Below, piece after piece: positions 12,901 through 26,100 of a DNA stretch of 64,000 bases. The notes under the pieces were generated by a model. The model was not told the origin of the DNA. It saw nothing but the letters and a program-made list of their open reading frames with translations, and searched no databases. The stretch is from Lunularia cruciata. Lineage: Eukaryota; Streptophyta; Marchantiopsida; Lunulariales; Lunulariaceae. The stretch lies in NCBI GenBank assembly GCA_948567375.1, contig OX419755.1, positions 8,313,001 through 8,377,000 of the forward strand, in the 5' to 3' direction. The position numbers and the translations under genes are program-made. Position 1 is the first letter of the stretch. Every line of letters starts with the position of its first letter.

Positions 12901-15900
12901 TATATGCACATGTCCTGCTTCTGTTTATTCGATGCATATAGGATATAGGTGTTGCTTTTACATTGCTTCCAGGTTACAATTACGTATACTTTAATTCGAC
13001 CATATGTTCTTTATCTTGTTTACATTACATATCGGGCCCAGCATTTGCATTCAATGAGTTCTGGATCCCCCGGCTTCTGTCCTCATTTCTCTATATCCCT
13101 ATGAACTATCACCCGTTCCCAGAACGGCTTCTGCTCTCATCTACCAATATCCCTATGAACACCCTATGGTTTGTCCCTATGAATCCCTATGGTGTATTTA
13201 TACTATCATTCGATCAGATGTCCTCTATCTTGTATACTTTACATATCTTGCATCTCATTTGCATTCAATGAGTTTTGGATCTCCCGTTTCTCTAACGGCT
13301 TCTGTCCTCATTTCTCTATATCCCGATGAACCCGTTCCCAGAATGGCTCCTGCTCTCATCTACCAATATCCCTATGAACACCCTATGGTTTGTCCCTATG
13401 AATCCCTATGGTGTATTTATACTATCATTCGATCAGATGTCCTCTATCTTGTATACTTTACATATCTTGCATCTCATTTGCATCCAATGAGTTTTGGATC
13501 TCCCGTTTCTCTAACGGCTTCTGTCCTCATTTCTCTATATCCCGATGAACCCGTTCCCAGAATGGCTTCTGCTCTCATCTACCAATATCCCTATGAACTT
13601 CCGCTCCCCCTTCGCTCCACTCCTCCCGTCCTCAATTAATTCCCTCTCTCTTACTATTCGCTTGCCGTTTGCCTGTTTCATGGTTCATACATGACTTTCG
13701 ATCTCAAGGTTCCTGCCCGACTTCAGACTTTAGCTGACTTTATGGTTCAAGCGTTTCTTGTAGGTGGTCGATTACCCAATGTATTATATTTCTCGAGTTA
13801 GGTTGCATAGCTGTTACCGAATACACGTTGCTTACTAGTTCTTTATATATGTTGTTCTCGATATGTTGCTATGATGCCTTTGCTTCAGGTTACATTCGTT
13901 TTGGTCAGTTCACTTCATCTACTTTACGGATTATCACTCTTCTCGGTTTGAACATATCTTGGTTACCTTTCATATGCATTTAATGAGTTCTGGATCCCCC
14001 GTTCATAGAACGGCTTCTGCTCTCATCTCCTAATATCCCTATGAACTTCCCTGCTTGTTCGATGATAATCTGAGGATCCTCTCATGTTTGCTCACGTGAC
14101 TGTGAAGTTAGGTTCCCGTAACGGGTTATTATGCCATTACTTAATTTGTAGTTTTTTGTGGGTACTGCTGTATCTAATGTGGAGCGTTCTGTTGTGCAGA
14201 ACTTCCGTTGTATTTACTACTTGGGGGAGTCTGTGGCGTAGTGAGTGTTATTTTCACGCGCATGACGGATTATTTCACTCATATGTTTGAGTTCTTAAAG
14301 GATCGCATTGGGATACCAGCAACGGTGACCCCAGCTATCGGGGGCCTTGTAACAGGCTTGATTGCCCTTAAATATCCAGGTGTGCTATATTGGGGATTTA
14401 CTAATGTTGATGAAATCCTGCACTCGGGGAAAACAGCAACAGCCCCAGGCCAGGGTTTGTTGATACAATTAATCTGCGCGAAGGTGTTTGCTACCTCGTT
14501 CTCCAAAGGTTCTGGACTTGTGGGAGGGGTATATGCCCCCAGTTTGTTTATCGGAGCGGCGGTTGGTTCTGTTTACGGTACCATGGCTGGAAAGGCGATA
14601 AACGCAGCTATGCCTGGGCATGACACCGTGGCACATCCGCAGGCATATGCACTGGTAGTGTGGTCTGATCCGTTATTGTACATCATTATTGTGAGACTCA
14701 GGAAAGTTTGTGCAATACTTATCTAGATAGGAAATCGAGCTCGCTGTATTTACGCCTGCTAGAGGAACTCCTTTTACGCTGATAGAAATTTGAAGTCTGA
14801 AGTCATATAATATGGACAGTAATCTGAATCTATAAATGACGAGGAATCTTGGTCGTGTCTTTATCAACCGCTTCGTCAAGGATCCTATGTACTTCTTAAT
14901 CATCAGTATAGTTTGGGCGTTGTTTTAGAGGGCTGATCTAGCGACTACCTCCTGTGCAGGTAGGAATGGCAGCCCTACTTGCAGGCGTTTGCTCCGTTCC
15001 ACTTACGTCCGTATTATTGCTCTTTGAGTTGACGAAAGATTACCACATTTTACTTCCCCTCATGGTAAGTTGAGCTACCTCGATCCTGTTCAATGAACAT
15101 GGCCACATATTTTGCATTTCGATATTACTTTAAATCGCACTTATTCTCTTATCTTGGCGTTCAAATTCTAGTTGGTAGTTCTTGGACCGAAGGCAAGCCA
15201 ACTAATTCTCGGCTAGCATTCAGTTTCTAGCTGGACAATGGAGGTGGACTAGTAATCTCTTCCAACCTCCGGGCCAATTCTTTGACAAAATTATCTCATC
15301 GTCGCACATAGTAAGCTTATTGGTGGATAAAACCGTTCAATGGCGGGATATTTACTGTGGGTATTTTATTTCTGAAGGACTTTACAAACGGGTTCCGCAT
15401 TATGGGAAGCTGTTTAGACCAAGAATTAACATCAGAGCAAATTCGAGTTGATCTTTCCTCCCAAGTCTGGGGCTACAAATAACTTCACCATCGAAGTGGC
15501 TGCAAAGGAAAGCTTCATTGCTGACGTATAAGCTCTACTTATTATTGTCATATGTTGGGACAGGGTGGAATTGGCGTTGCCATTTGGGTCGCTGCTGTGG
15601 CGAAACAAAGTGCAGAGAAACAACCGACTACAGCAACTACTATGAACCGCGGAGCTGTAAATTATTCAGGCACAGCTTCCGACGGTATACTGGATAATGA
15701 TGGGTTGCATGCGCAACGAGTGTGGAGACGCAAAGGGATTGACGGGATGGAGGTGGAACTCTGCACTATGGAGGATTATACCCCCCGCTCTGATATGATT
15801 TCAGATGATGAGCTTATGGACACTGTTAAGGTTTGTTAAGGTTTCATCTGATTTGTGTTTCTAGGATGATAGATATTTCCTGACCTGTAACATGCGTCTG

Positions 15901-17067
15901 TCCTGTTGAAGTGACTGGGAAGTTACTGCACGTGTCCATATTTTACGCCAATTTCGTATGGTCATGCTGCATGTGTTCTGATCTGCATGTGTTCTGAGAG
16001 AAGGTATCTTTGTCACCTTCTATATTGAGCCATAGATAGAATATCAGAATTCTTAGCTGCTCGTCACGTGTGTAAAACAGGTATCTCAAGCCATGTCAAA
16101 AGGTTGTGTGAAAGTACTACCTTTTGCAACGGTGAAGGAGACAATTGCTGCCATGTTGAAAGGGCCTAAAAATTGTGCCTTAGTAGTGGACGAGAATGAC
16201 CTACTGGAGGGGATCTTCACCTGTTCTGATCTGGAGCATGAAGTGATGAAAGCGGCGGAAATGAGTGCTCGGGGTGATCGAACAGTTTTAGAGGTAAGTA
16301 CAAACTTTCCTTATATATCAACAATTATAGCGTAAATTGGTAAAGTAGAGGCGAAGCTCTAGAGGCTGGTCATCATACGGCTGATTTGTTAGCTTGAATA
16401 TGCGGCCAATATGGTTAATTGTTGGCTTGTTGCTTGCAGGTAGACACAATGCTGGTTGCTGCATTTTGCAGTGGAAAGGGTGATAACCAGGGCGAAGAGA
16501 CGGACCTTGTGGTTTGCTTTCCCGACATGAGTTTAAGGAGTGCACTTGATCTGATGAATTCTTGCGATATTGATCAGCTACCGGTTGTAGCACGATCCGG
16601 GAAGAGGTGGCAGGACCAGGGTCGACAACTTGTTGGCCTGATTGATCGCACTGCAATTCCTCGTTGCATAAAGTACGTTCTTCTCGGATAGTTATATGCA
16701 CTCTTGCCATAATCATTTATGCTTTTATGCTGTAACCGCATTCTTAAAGTCGATAGAATTTTTGCCACAATCATTGTCGCTCGTCTGCCTTCTGCTACGT
16801 CTACTTTTGGTTCTCTTTTGTTTTCGTAGTGCGGAAGTATGAACAAAACACAAGGTATATCACATATGCCATCAAGCACAGCTCCTTAGCTACTGCACAT
16901 TTAGTCCTTGATGATGAGCCCAGATGTACCTTTCTCGCCACAGTGGATGCAATCCTTTTTACTTAGTTTTGTTAAATTGGTGCAGGGAGGAAGCCTCTAA
17001 AAGAATTGCAGCCGCACTTGCGAAGGAAGATGAAGATGATGATGCACCCCTTCTGGAAGGTCACTGA
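9952..17067 (+). CDS. CLC-f: CLC-f type chloride channel/transporter, nine coding exons
   Basis: Exons inferred from GT-AG junctions and reading phase: 9952-10818, 11215-11617, 12069-12263, 14200-14654, 14960-15064, 15564-15830, 16081-16293, 16440-16672 and 16986-17067. They total 2820 nt, or 939 residues. Residues 1-260 are acidic, Ser/Arg-rich and probably disordered. The membrane domain begins at EWALLLLGCFLGLASGL. The anion-pathway motif GSLGPEGPSVDIG holds the gating Glu near residue 384, and GLVGGVYAPSLFIGAA and LTSVLLLFELTKDYHILLPL follow. Two CBS domains fill residues from about 765 to 925, and the tail is acidic. Family knowledge: CLC proteins move Cl- or NO3- through a dimer, with CBS domains regulating; Arabidopsis CLC-f is a Golgi protein. 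The close match to plant CLC-f over the whole membrane domain makes the subfamily fairly sure. The start codon is the first Met of a long open exon. Confidence 0.93.
12330..14060. repeat. Duplicated segments filling CLC intron 3
   Basis: The third CLC intron is about 1.9 kb. A segment near 12330-12830 recurs at about 13597-14060 with the same order of landmarks: 'ttcatggttcat', 'gactttcgatc', 'atatgttgttctcga', 'gcttcaggttacattcg', 'catatgcattta' and 'gagttctggatc'. The copies are diverged. Between them lies the 219-bp tandem array listed next. All of this is spliced out. Confidence 0.8.
13060..13600. repeat. 219-bp tandem repeat in CLC intron 3
   Basis: The word 'taccaatatccctatgaac' recurs at 13142, 13361 and 13580, a period of exactly 219 bp. 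Each unit contains 'ccctatggtttgtccctatg' and 'agttttggatctcccgtttc'. Adjacent units are nearly identical, so the array expanded recently or is homogenised. Single degenerate units lie at about 12700-12830 and 13970-14050. Because 219 is a multiple of three, one frame stays open for 157 codons by accident. Confidence 0.9.
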
Positions 17068-19029
17068 CATAAAGGATTTTGAACATCCTGAGCTTCTCCC
17101 TACAGCCATTGAACAGATGACTCGCGGGAAGGAATTTTTTGAGAACGCAACTCATGATCTCTAGAGGGGCTTTGTGGTATTGTACATTTACCATCCAGGC
17201 AGTTAGTTAAAAGAGTGTAAATGGTGCACCAGTCCAATCATGGTTTAGCTATACATGGGTAGGAGGGCTGGTTGGGGGTGTGTTATCTGGGACCTAGAAG
17301 TTCCTGAAATATCTACCCCATCAAGTTAGTTTCCCATTCTTGCTCTGAGGATTCTTTGTAGGAAATTGACCTTATGAACCAACCATGATTTAGATGGCTT
17401 CGTAAGGATTTCATTCTATGTACAGTGTTGAACATGAGATCAAACTAGACACATAGCCCAGTCGCCAGCCAGTTCTGAAATTTGAACACTTGAGCGGACA
17501 TTTCAGGATCTGTTCGCCTTCTTTCACGCATTATTCATAGACAAGGGGCTGTCGCGTGAGACTTTTGATTTATATGTCTCAGGTAACCCCTTTCCAGTTC
17601 AACCTCCGGATTGTACCCGGAAGGTTCAGAAATCAAGCTAATGTTATGTACTTATTGCCATTATGCAGATACCGTTGAAATACTGAAGTGCAACGAGGCA
17701 TAATGTGGACTGTATATTCAATTTTTTTTCTCGGGGAGTCCGTGTTCAGTTCCCTGGAGAGTAAAGTTTTGCTCATTGACCTAGAACATAGTTTTGTCAA
17801 TTCCAGATGAAACTTTCCAGTTTTCAATAGGTTGACTAAAGTGCATACTTGAGAACTTTGGAACCTCTGTCCTACCTCTGACTTTGAGATGCGTAGGTAA
17901 GCTAGCGAGGAAAGGGGCAACGGAGGCTCGGACCTTCCATCCTCCACAAAATTTTACTTGCTTCACGGGCCATTTGTTTATGTTTGAATCTAATAACCTT
18001 CGCAGGCATGCGAGTCAGTCCATCATTGATCTGCAATGAGTCCAATGACTGATTCACAATGTAAATATCATTATTGACGAAATGAAGGCCAATCTTCACA
18101 CATGAGAAGGCCTAATTCTTTCTTTGATCTACCAATTTCAGAAATAAACAAATATCTGCCTCGGCGATGAATCAAGTAAGTGGTGCTAGAAAGGCTGCCA
18201 ATAAGTGGTGCAATGCCTCTTACAATTGCTGTAGTTGGCACAAATTTAGAAGACTACCACCAATCACAGACTAACAGACTGCCTCTAATAGACGCTATTT
18301 CACTAGAGCCTTCCGCAGCAATTTCTTGAATGTTGTTTCGCAGACATGGGACCTGTTCCTGTGTTCTACATTCGAATCTCAGCTGTGAAAACCAATTTGA
18401 TGGTTGCTGAGCTAGAAGCCATCCATCCACTACATGGAGTTCGCAACTGGGTATCATTTGCCATCGCCTTTCCTTTAGTTGGAGTGCTGTCCTCAAAGGC
18501 GAACCTCCAGCCACTTGGGCAAGGCGGACTCTCTGCTACACGTGTTTAGACCGCGACCACGACAAGATGTCCTCTCACCGCTTCACCCTGTTGACTTCCT
18601 GGGTGCCTCACATCCAGGTACTTTAAAAGCGAGCACTCAACTTGAAGAATTGATGAGCACGCTTTGTGATTCCCCCAGTCTTTACCCATTGATTCTCCTG
18701 TCCAGCGGTGTTCTATGAAAGGTGTCCAAACTGCATGGGCCGGACGGGTGCCGATTATGAAACTTGTCAAGCAGAAATACAAAAGATAATGTCCTTTCGC
18801 GGGAAGGTACTGTTGGCATGCTATGATTTTAACTCGTTTCAATTCAATATTTCTTCGCCAGAGTATTTCTGTTCTGCCTTCCTTGTGTTTTTGCATTAGA
18901 GGAGACGGGGAGAAATTGTCTTTTGCACTTTGTTTTATTTCACAGCGCGAGTGCCGGTGGTAGTACTCGGGAGGCACACTAATCTGTGCTTCGTCTTGCT
19001 GAGAGCTGAGATCTGGAGCAAAGGATAAA
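17068..19029. other. CLC 3' UTR and intergenic sequence
   Basis: The first few hundred bases after the CLC stop are probably 3' UTR. Beyond that I see no recognisable gene. Short open frames on both strands (for example 18346-18549 and minus 18546-19088) show no known motif. Confidence 0.5.
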
Positions 19030-19260
19030 ATGTCAGATTTGAAGGAAGGAGAGGTACAGAAGTCTGAGTCGATCCCGTTGCTCGACAATTATGATCTCGA
19101 GAAAAATCATTCAATCAAGGTTGAAGAAAAACCGACAGTAACAATGTGGGAGCACGTGAAAGCCGAAGTTAAATGCTACTCTACGTACGCGTGCCCCGTT
19201 ATTGTTTTCAATGCTCTAATAGTTTTAATCTTGCTGGCATACTTTCACGTCATCGACTGA
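19030..19260 (+). CDS. Small single-span membrane protein, unassigned
   Basis: This 76-residue frame has a plausible protein shape. A charged hydrophilic N-terminal half (MSDLKEGEVQKSESIPLLDN onward) is followed by one hydrophobic span near the C-terminus (CPVIVFNALIVLILLAYFHV) ending two residues before the stop. An EAEVKCY-like amphipathic stretch precedes the span, which would suit a tail-anchored protein. The PLLDNYDLEK segment resembles an acidic dileucine sorting signal, which is inference. I do not recognise the family. There is no intron evidence, and the upstream context is A-rich (agcaaaggataaaATG), which suits plant initiation. It may be a real single-exon gene or a chance frame. 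Confidence 0.4.
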   Translation: MSDLKEGEVQKSESIPLLDNYDLEKNHSIKVEEKPTVTMWEHVKAEVKCYSTYACPVIVFNALIVLILLAYFHVID

Positions 19261-22047
19261 TTGCCATCTTTGGATTCGTTGATGTTTACCCACTCTGTGC
19301 GTAGTTCTTGGTTGAAGAATTTCAGTTCTGAAGACCATGACGGAGTTGAAAATAGCTTGGCTTGTTTCATTTACGTACTTAAATGTTCAGCACAAGCAGC
19401 GGACTTGTCAAAGCATCAGGGAAAAAGCCCGTCAAGTAGGTCGTTAGATCGGGAATTTTGTTCGTCCTGATGGAGCTCTTTGCAAGCGGCGGTACCCCTC
19501 GATGTGTTTCATAGTTTCCGGGGAAGAGGGCTCTTCAGTAGATGTTGACCAATTTCTGTATTCTCGACCGCAATCATCTATCTTGCCTCTTCTTAAGAGC
19601 AAAGCTTTGAGTGCTATGCCTATCAAGCTTTTGAAGATGAAATTGCTTGCGGTATCTATTTACATTACAAACTAAAGTCTTAGCGTCTGTCTCACACTGG
19701 AGTTTCTTTGATGCGTTGACGAGTTTCTGTTCATTCATATTATGTAAAGATCAAATAATTTCTTGCGTATTGTGGGTTGCGTACGTTCCTGATCAGACTC
19801 AAATGACTCTCGAGGACCACGATTAGTACTGTTAGAATCATGCATATACAGGTTTTGTAAGTCAATAGAGGAGGTATTCGTGTTTGAGGTAATAGGAATA
19901 GGCTCTTGTGTATCTTTGGAGCCTTGTTGCACTAGCTGCTGGGCGTGTATCTTGATTACCATAAACAACAGGAAAGTTCCTCAGCCCTGGGTGTCCAGTG
20001 TCTCTGCTGCTAAGCTAGTGGTCATAACTTTGGTGAGCTAGTTTCAGACGTTCTGCGGAAGGTCCTTAACGTAGCCACATGGACAGTGGTAAGGATCCTG
20101 CCAGAATAGTCACAGGGTTTAAACTAGTATCTATTATTTATCTGTAGTGCGATTGTGTTACATTTTGGCTGGACTGTCACATAGGTTTGTATTAAAATGA
20201 TTGATGCTGACTATGGGCACGTGATAGCGAGCTCTCATTCTTTAAAGTTCGCGCGGTGCAACATAGTCCGCTTCTCGTAAAGGGAGAAATTGTCTGGCAG
20301 TGCGAATTCATTAAAATAAAGAATTTGAGAACATGGAAGGAGCAGAAGGCAGCTGTAGAGAGAGAGACACAGTGTAGAAGCCTGATCCAAATTGCAATAG
20401 AGTTGCCGGTTGTAAATTGGCCAAGCATCCTCCGAGTAGCTCCAGCTTCCTTATATGCTACCCTAATCTGAACTAGGTCATGGATCATGCAGTCTCTCTA
20501 TAGGATGAAGATACCTGGCAGGAAGTCGGCTTTTCAACTCAACGCGACAAATGTACATCTAAACACCGAGATCACATCAATATCTTATTGATTTGAGGCT
20601 TTTCGATCACGCTTGTTGATTTCTCCATATATCCTGCGGACGAAATTCATGCTATCCATCTGAAACTATGTATGGGAACTCCACAAGAATCTCCTAAGCT
20701 GCCTTGTCTTTCGGCTTAGGATTCACGATCTCAGGCCTAGTGCACCTCGTACTTATTTCTCGGCTAGCGAAAGCGCGAAGAACTGGGCCGAAATAGATAT
20801 TATGCCCGTATCTCAGTCTATGGACTTCATGTAGCAAGCTTGGGCCATCGACCAGCGTTCTACTTTCAGATCACAAGAACTCCAAGAAAGTTCCGGACAA
20901 GATACACGCTGAACGAATTACCATAACACGAAATTCTGGAGTTTCTGCATCGAATTTATTGAGTTCAACCAGTCTCAGAGTAACTCGGCTGTGCATGTCC
21001 GAACAAGGATTAAAGGTCTGTACATGCCCATAAACTGATGCCGACTGTACTACCTCGATGATACCTATGTACATTCTCTGCTCAAATGATTTTGTTCAGC
21101 GCTGCACAGAAAGAAGAGTATGTACCGAACTCGTACATACATATAATGACCATGTCAGCACGACAGATTTATTTCCAACCGAGGCTCCCCTCGCAACAAA
21201 ACAAACGAATATGCTACAAGTTGAAAATACAACGGAAGCGCTTTGGTCTCGATCCGTATATGGAGAAGTCCGGCGCCGTTCTTGAATAGAGACGGGAGGG
21301 TTGATTCTCTCAGAACGCTACGAGAGAACGGATATTCGAAGGAGATATAGAGGTCGAGGGATCAGAAGTGCGGGTTTGCCTGCGCGTCGGGTAAGAGATG
21401 CACAGCTTCTAATAACCGGGCTCCTCAATACTGGCCGGGATTGATAACGGTACTGCGTAATACATGGCGCCAGTCTCCGTCAACCTGACAACACTTCTGA
21501 CAGACAGTGCGTTAATGACTGCAAGCTGAAATTTCGGGAGCTTTTCTGTTTTAATCGATCCTTGAATTTTGCGTGCAAGTGTTGTCCATAGAAGTAGTCG
21601 ATGATAGCTGGCAGTCCGTCACTGAGTAAATTATAACTGCTGTATGATTCAGCATTTAGAGGTGTGGTGTTGCGCTTTACTAGCAAACCTGTAGGGACAG
21701 TAATATGTGAGTGTTCTTGTATCGAGTGGTCTGGTCTGATCTTCCCTACAGTAGTTATCCTTTTTGACATTGTATGATTATTATCTCGAGGGAGGGAATG
21801 ATTTCTTTGTGGACCTCCTCCACATCGGATGTCTGTTATTACAGTACTGTTTTGTACTCTTCGCCATTCCCGTTTCTTGTCGTACCCCAACATCTCAGCA
21901 TGAAGAATGTGGTTTATGAGTTCTGATGTCGTAACTCTTGGCAACTGTGGTTAATATCTTTCGTGTTGGATTCTCAGACTTCATGGGGTTTTGCGTAGTC
22001 TACGTTGTTGCACGAGATACAAATACAAATTGGGGAGGATTATCAGC
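19261..22047. other. Intergenic; nothing recognised
   Basis: No open frame in this stretch resembles a known protein on either strand, and I see no repeat or RNA gene. The right end probably contains the promoter of the aminopeptidase gene. Confidence 0.5.
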
Positions 22048-22309
22048 ATGATGAGAAGGCAGATTGTGGCCGAGGCTTTGAGATCGGGACTGCGTACATG
22101 CAATCGAGCAGCGGGTTTTAGTTCTGCAAAGATCGCTCAATTTCGAGTGCACCGGGGCGGCAGTGTTGCAGCTGGAGCCCTGGGCATGTGCGCCTCCCTC
22201 TCTTCTAGTAGCTTCGCCTTCGCTGCCGCCAACGACTTTATTGCGATGGGACCCCGAGACAAGTATGATCCTTCCTCCTTGGCAACAAACTGCAGCTTGA
22301 TTCTGGAAA
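22048..22309 (+). CDS. Probable first exon (organelle-targeting) of the aminopeptidase gene
   Basis: The frame starts MMRRQIVAEALRSGLRTCNR and is rich in Arg, Ala and Ser with almost no acidic residues for about 60 codons, as in mitochondrial or plastid targeting peptides. It ends at a GTTAGT donor, leaving one base (a) in the last codon. The next confident aminopeptidase exon, at 23145, needs exactly one leading base, so the phases match and would give ...LILE-I-GAWFYVPEL. An alternative is splicing to an acceptor at 22428, giving a separate protein of about 114 residues ending at 22507. I prefer the first option because the aminopeptidase otherwise lacks a start, but this is inference. Confidence 0.45.
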
Positions 22310-23144
22310 GTTAGTAACCTCAGTGGAGCTTGCGTTATAACTCTTAATTGGGATCCTTTCCTTTGCTGTAGAGGTTTACCAAATTGGGAATTGCATGTTT
22401 GATATCTGTGCCTCATCTTGGTTGCAGCTATTGCTGATAATGTAGAAGGTTTAGCATCTAAAGACGTCTTCCTGCTAGGTTTTAGAGCTTTATCAATCGA
22501 GTCGTAAGGTTTCAAGGTAAAGATAAGAGTAGAGAACAATGTGGACGGCATCATCACAAGCTACAGTGGCACTCACGGAGGCCAGTGAAGAGATCTCGAA
22601 TTGAAATCTATGACCTGACGATAGATACATGTGGCGCAGACCTCGTTCTATGCTTTTGCCTCAAAGAAATCAAGTGTGTGCATGCTCCAGTCACTACACA
22701 CATATATGTCATGTCTGTTCTCGTATACCTATATATGTCATGTAGGACAATAAAATTGTGTACTCCCTGACCTGGGCAACCTTCCCCTACTTTCTGAGTT
22801 AAGTGTCTAATTGAAGCTCTTTAGAATCAATTAAGCTCTTTAACTAAATGATTCACCGAGTAAGTAAAGCAAGGAATTAGAGGAAGGTGCTTTAAAAGGG
22901 TAAGTGCGCACTCCTTATAAAAAAGACGATGGAAAAGCAGTGAAATGCTGTATGCTGATAAGACTGCAACTGCAGAAGCTCTGTCTATGTTTCTGTTCTA
23001 GGTTTGAAGTTAACATTGGGTACGTAATTTTGGTAACTCAAGAATAGCCTCTGTCGGTTCCTACATTCTAAAATGGATTCTTGGGTTGAATCAGAGCTAG
23101 GACTTCTGGCGAGGTAGATAAGAGGGCATCTGGCAGTACTACAG

Positions 23145-26100
23145 TAGGGGCCTGGTTTTATGTGCCGGAGCTTGCGGTATGGGATAGTTACTTCGTTGTC
23201 CCGTTGGATTACTCTTCTCCAAATAGCACATCTATCACCATATTTGTTCGCGAGGTCGTGGCAGGTAATCTGGGTTACTGAAAATTGGTTTTCACTTAGA
23301 GTAGATTCCCTTCTACTTTTTTCATTCTTACCAGCTAATTCAGTGTTCTAGCCTATCACCTTCTCTAGCAGGAGAAATATCTCTTGACCCTTGCATCCTA
23401 TCAGCTGTATTGAAAGCTCAAGATTTGGTGATGCAGTCGGGAAAGAAGAACACCATCTACCCTACTTGCTCTATCTCCAAGGAGGACCAGGTTTTGAATG
23501 TGCAAGGCCCATGGATGCTAGTGGATGGTTGAAGAAAGCCTGTGAGGAATATCGTGTGATTCTTCTTGATCAGGCAGGGTGGTTCAACTCCTTTACTTAT
23601 CCATCTAGGGAATGACAATTCTGCATATAGTATCAAGCTCAAACTTTTTTGAAGGCTGTAATGTCTTTGTGACTTTCCTCGTCTTTCAGGATGACTCTGG
23701 ATTCAATTGCCTTGCTTGAACTTTGTCGTGAGGCTATGGTTTGTAATGGCAGCGTGGAACAGGCCTTTCAACGCCTCTTACGCAGACGACTTTGAGTCAG
23801 TTCACATCTGCAAAGCAACAGGCCTCTTATTTGCAGCACTTTCGTGCAGATAATATTGTAAGAGATGCAGAGTTTGTCAGGAGTCGTCTATTACCCCCAG
23901 GAGAACGTTGGACGATACTGGGACAGGTTGGCTCTCACCCCGTATGGAAAACTAGTTCTGTAGTTTTGGAATCATGGGCAAACTGTGTCTCTTTTTGAGG
24001 ACTAAGTTGTTGCCGTTGTCTTGTAAATTGCAGAGTTTTGGTGGCTTCTGTGCAGTAACATACCTTAGCCTTGCTCCGGCGGGGCTGCGCTCTGTGCTGC
24101 TCACTGGTGGCCTTCCACCCTTGGGTGATGGGTGCACGGCTGAGTTGGTCTACCACGAATGTTACAACCGTGTAGCTCTGCAAAATGCCAAGTTCTATAC
24201 ACGTTTCCCTCAAAATGAAGGAGTGGTTAGGTCAATTGTCCTTCACTTGAATGAAGAAGGCGGGGTGAGTCAGCTACCCTGCAATGTGATATTTTGTTCT
24301 CTCTCTTAGTTTATTCATGTACCTCTTTACGAAGTATTATGTTTCTTATCAGCATTGGTTTTATACCTTTGTTTAGCAAGCTAACTATTTTGAACTTCAG
24401 CCTTGATCCCAGAGCAAAACCAGGTAACCTAAACGTCATAAGCAATTCCTTTCAGTATCTCAGAAGTATCACTACCAGTCGGGCAAACTTGTTGCTAATG
24501 CTAAGTGGTACTTCCTGATAGGTACCGTTGCCTTCTGGGGGGATCTTAACTCCTCGGGTCCTGCAGTTGCTGGGTCTTTCTGGCTTGGGTTCCGCTGGTG
24601 GTTTTGAGCGACTGCATTACCTGTAAGTTACGCCGTTTTGAAGATGAAGGTTCTGGAAGTAGAGAAACGAATTGCATATGATATGAGGCGTTCTTTTATG
24701 CTCAGATTGGAGAGGGCATGGGATCCACAGCTGGTGCCGGATGCCAAGATAAGACTCAGTCACACCTTTTTGCGAATGGTAAGGCCATATTTCTCTTTCC
24801 AATGTGGTGCCAAAAGCGTTTGGATAGAAGGAAGCGTTTTAACGGGAATTATTATGTTACGACTTGGATGTACACGCACAGTATTTATAGATGTAGGAAT
24901 AGACACAATGCTTCAAGCCAGAAGTCGCCCGAAACTTCTTCTACTCTTTTTGTTTCTCACGTGGATGGTGCTAAAACTGCAGGTAGAAACTTGGCTGCTA
25001 GATTTTGATACGAACCCACTTTATGCACTTTTGCATGAAAGCATATATTGTCAGGTACTGAAAAGCTGATCTTTTCTGAAGTCTCTTGTTTCAGAGCTGG
25101 ATGTCCGCATCTCTTTCCTGTATTTGCGGTTGGTTTTATATTGTGAAGAGTTGTTCCTGGACGTGGATACTGTTGTTGGAGATGTAAAATGGTCCTGAAA
25201 CTAGGTCATTTGTGGAGCATGTTTTAGGTTCGGGGCGTCAAAACCTGGCACAAGTGGTCTATTTGAATTAGGCCATCGCGTAGTGTGAATATTCTGTTTT
25301 GCCTCAGTAAATATAAGTACTAGAAATTGTTGAGCCCCCAACAAGACTTTATAGGACAACTTACCATAAGGGAAGAGACTAACTTGGAGTATCTCAATAT
25401 ATTCTTCCATGCAACCTCAGGAATATTTGTGCATCTGTACCATGGAGATATCCAGACGTTACATGTAGGAAGATTCTTGATGTTCTCGCTGAAGTTCTTA
25501 ATGTACAAAAGAATTTGTGATACACCTACAATTTGGGACACGAAGCGGGCTATCGTTATTGATGTGAATGATCTTAATTGGATGAAGGGAGCCGCGTCAA
25601 ATTGGGCAGCTCATCGTGTTCGAGAGGAGATAGCGGAACAGTTCGATGCGTTAAAACGTGCAGCGAATGGTCAGCGAGTTCTATTCACTGGAGAGGTCAG
25701 TGGATTTATTCTGTCTCCACTATACCGTAGTGTGTTAGCAGGTGCAATGGACTACGATAATTGCCTGTCAGGTAGTGGAGTAAGTAGTCATACTTCCCTT
25801 CTGGTTACTTTGTATTGAGCAGTAAAGCTTTCCCGTGGACAGGTTGTATTCAGAGTGATTATACTTTCTTGTGGTTAGGTTGTTATCCTTGGGTCCATAT
25901 GCAGCGGAGACTAACTTCGCTCTCAATTGTTTTTCCAGATGATCTTTCCCTGGATGTTTGATGAACTTGAGGCACTGAAGCCTTTTAAGGGGGCTGCAGA
26001 AATTCTAGCTAAGAAGGAAGACTGGCCACCTCTATATGACAAAACAACTCTAAGAAATAATAAGGTAAGTTACCTCTGCTATAACACTATCCTTGATTTA

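Noticed and set aside
13166-13639. A 157-codon open frame in CLC intron 3
   Set aside because: It is produced by a tandem repeat whose 219-bp period is a multiple of three; it lies inside an intron and matches nothing known.
18546-19088. A 180-codon minus-strand frame
   Set aside because: No recognisable domain, overlaps the better small-protein start on the plus strand, and has no splice or promoter support.
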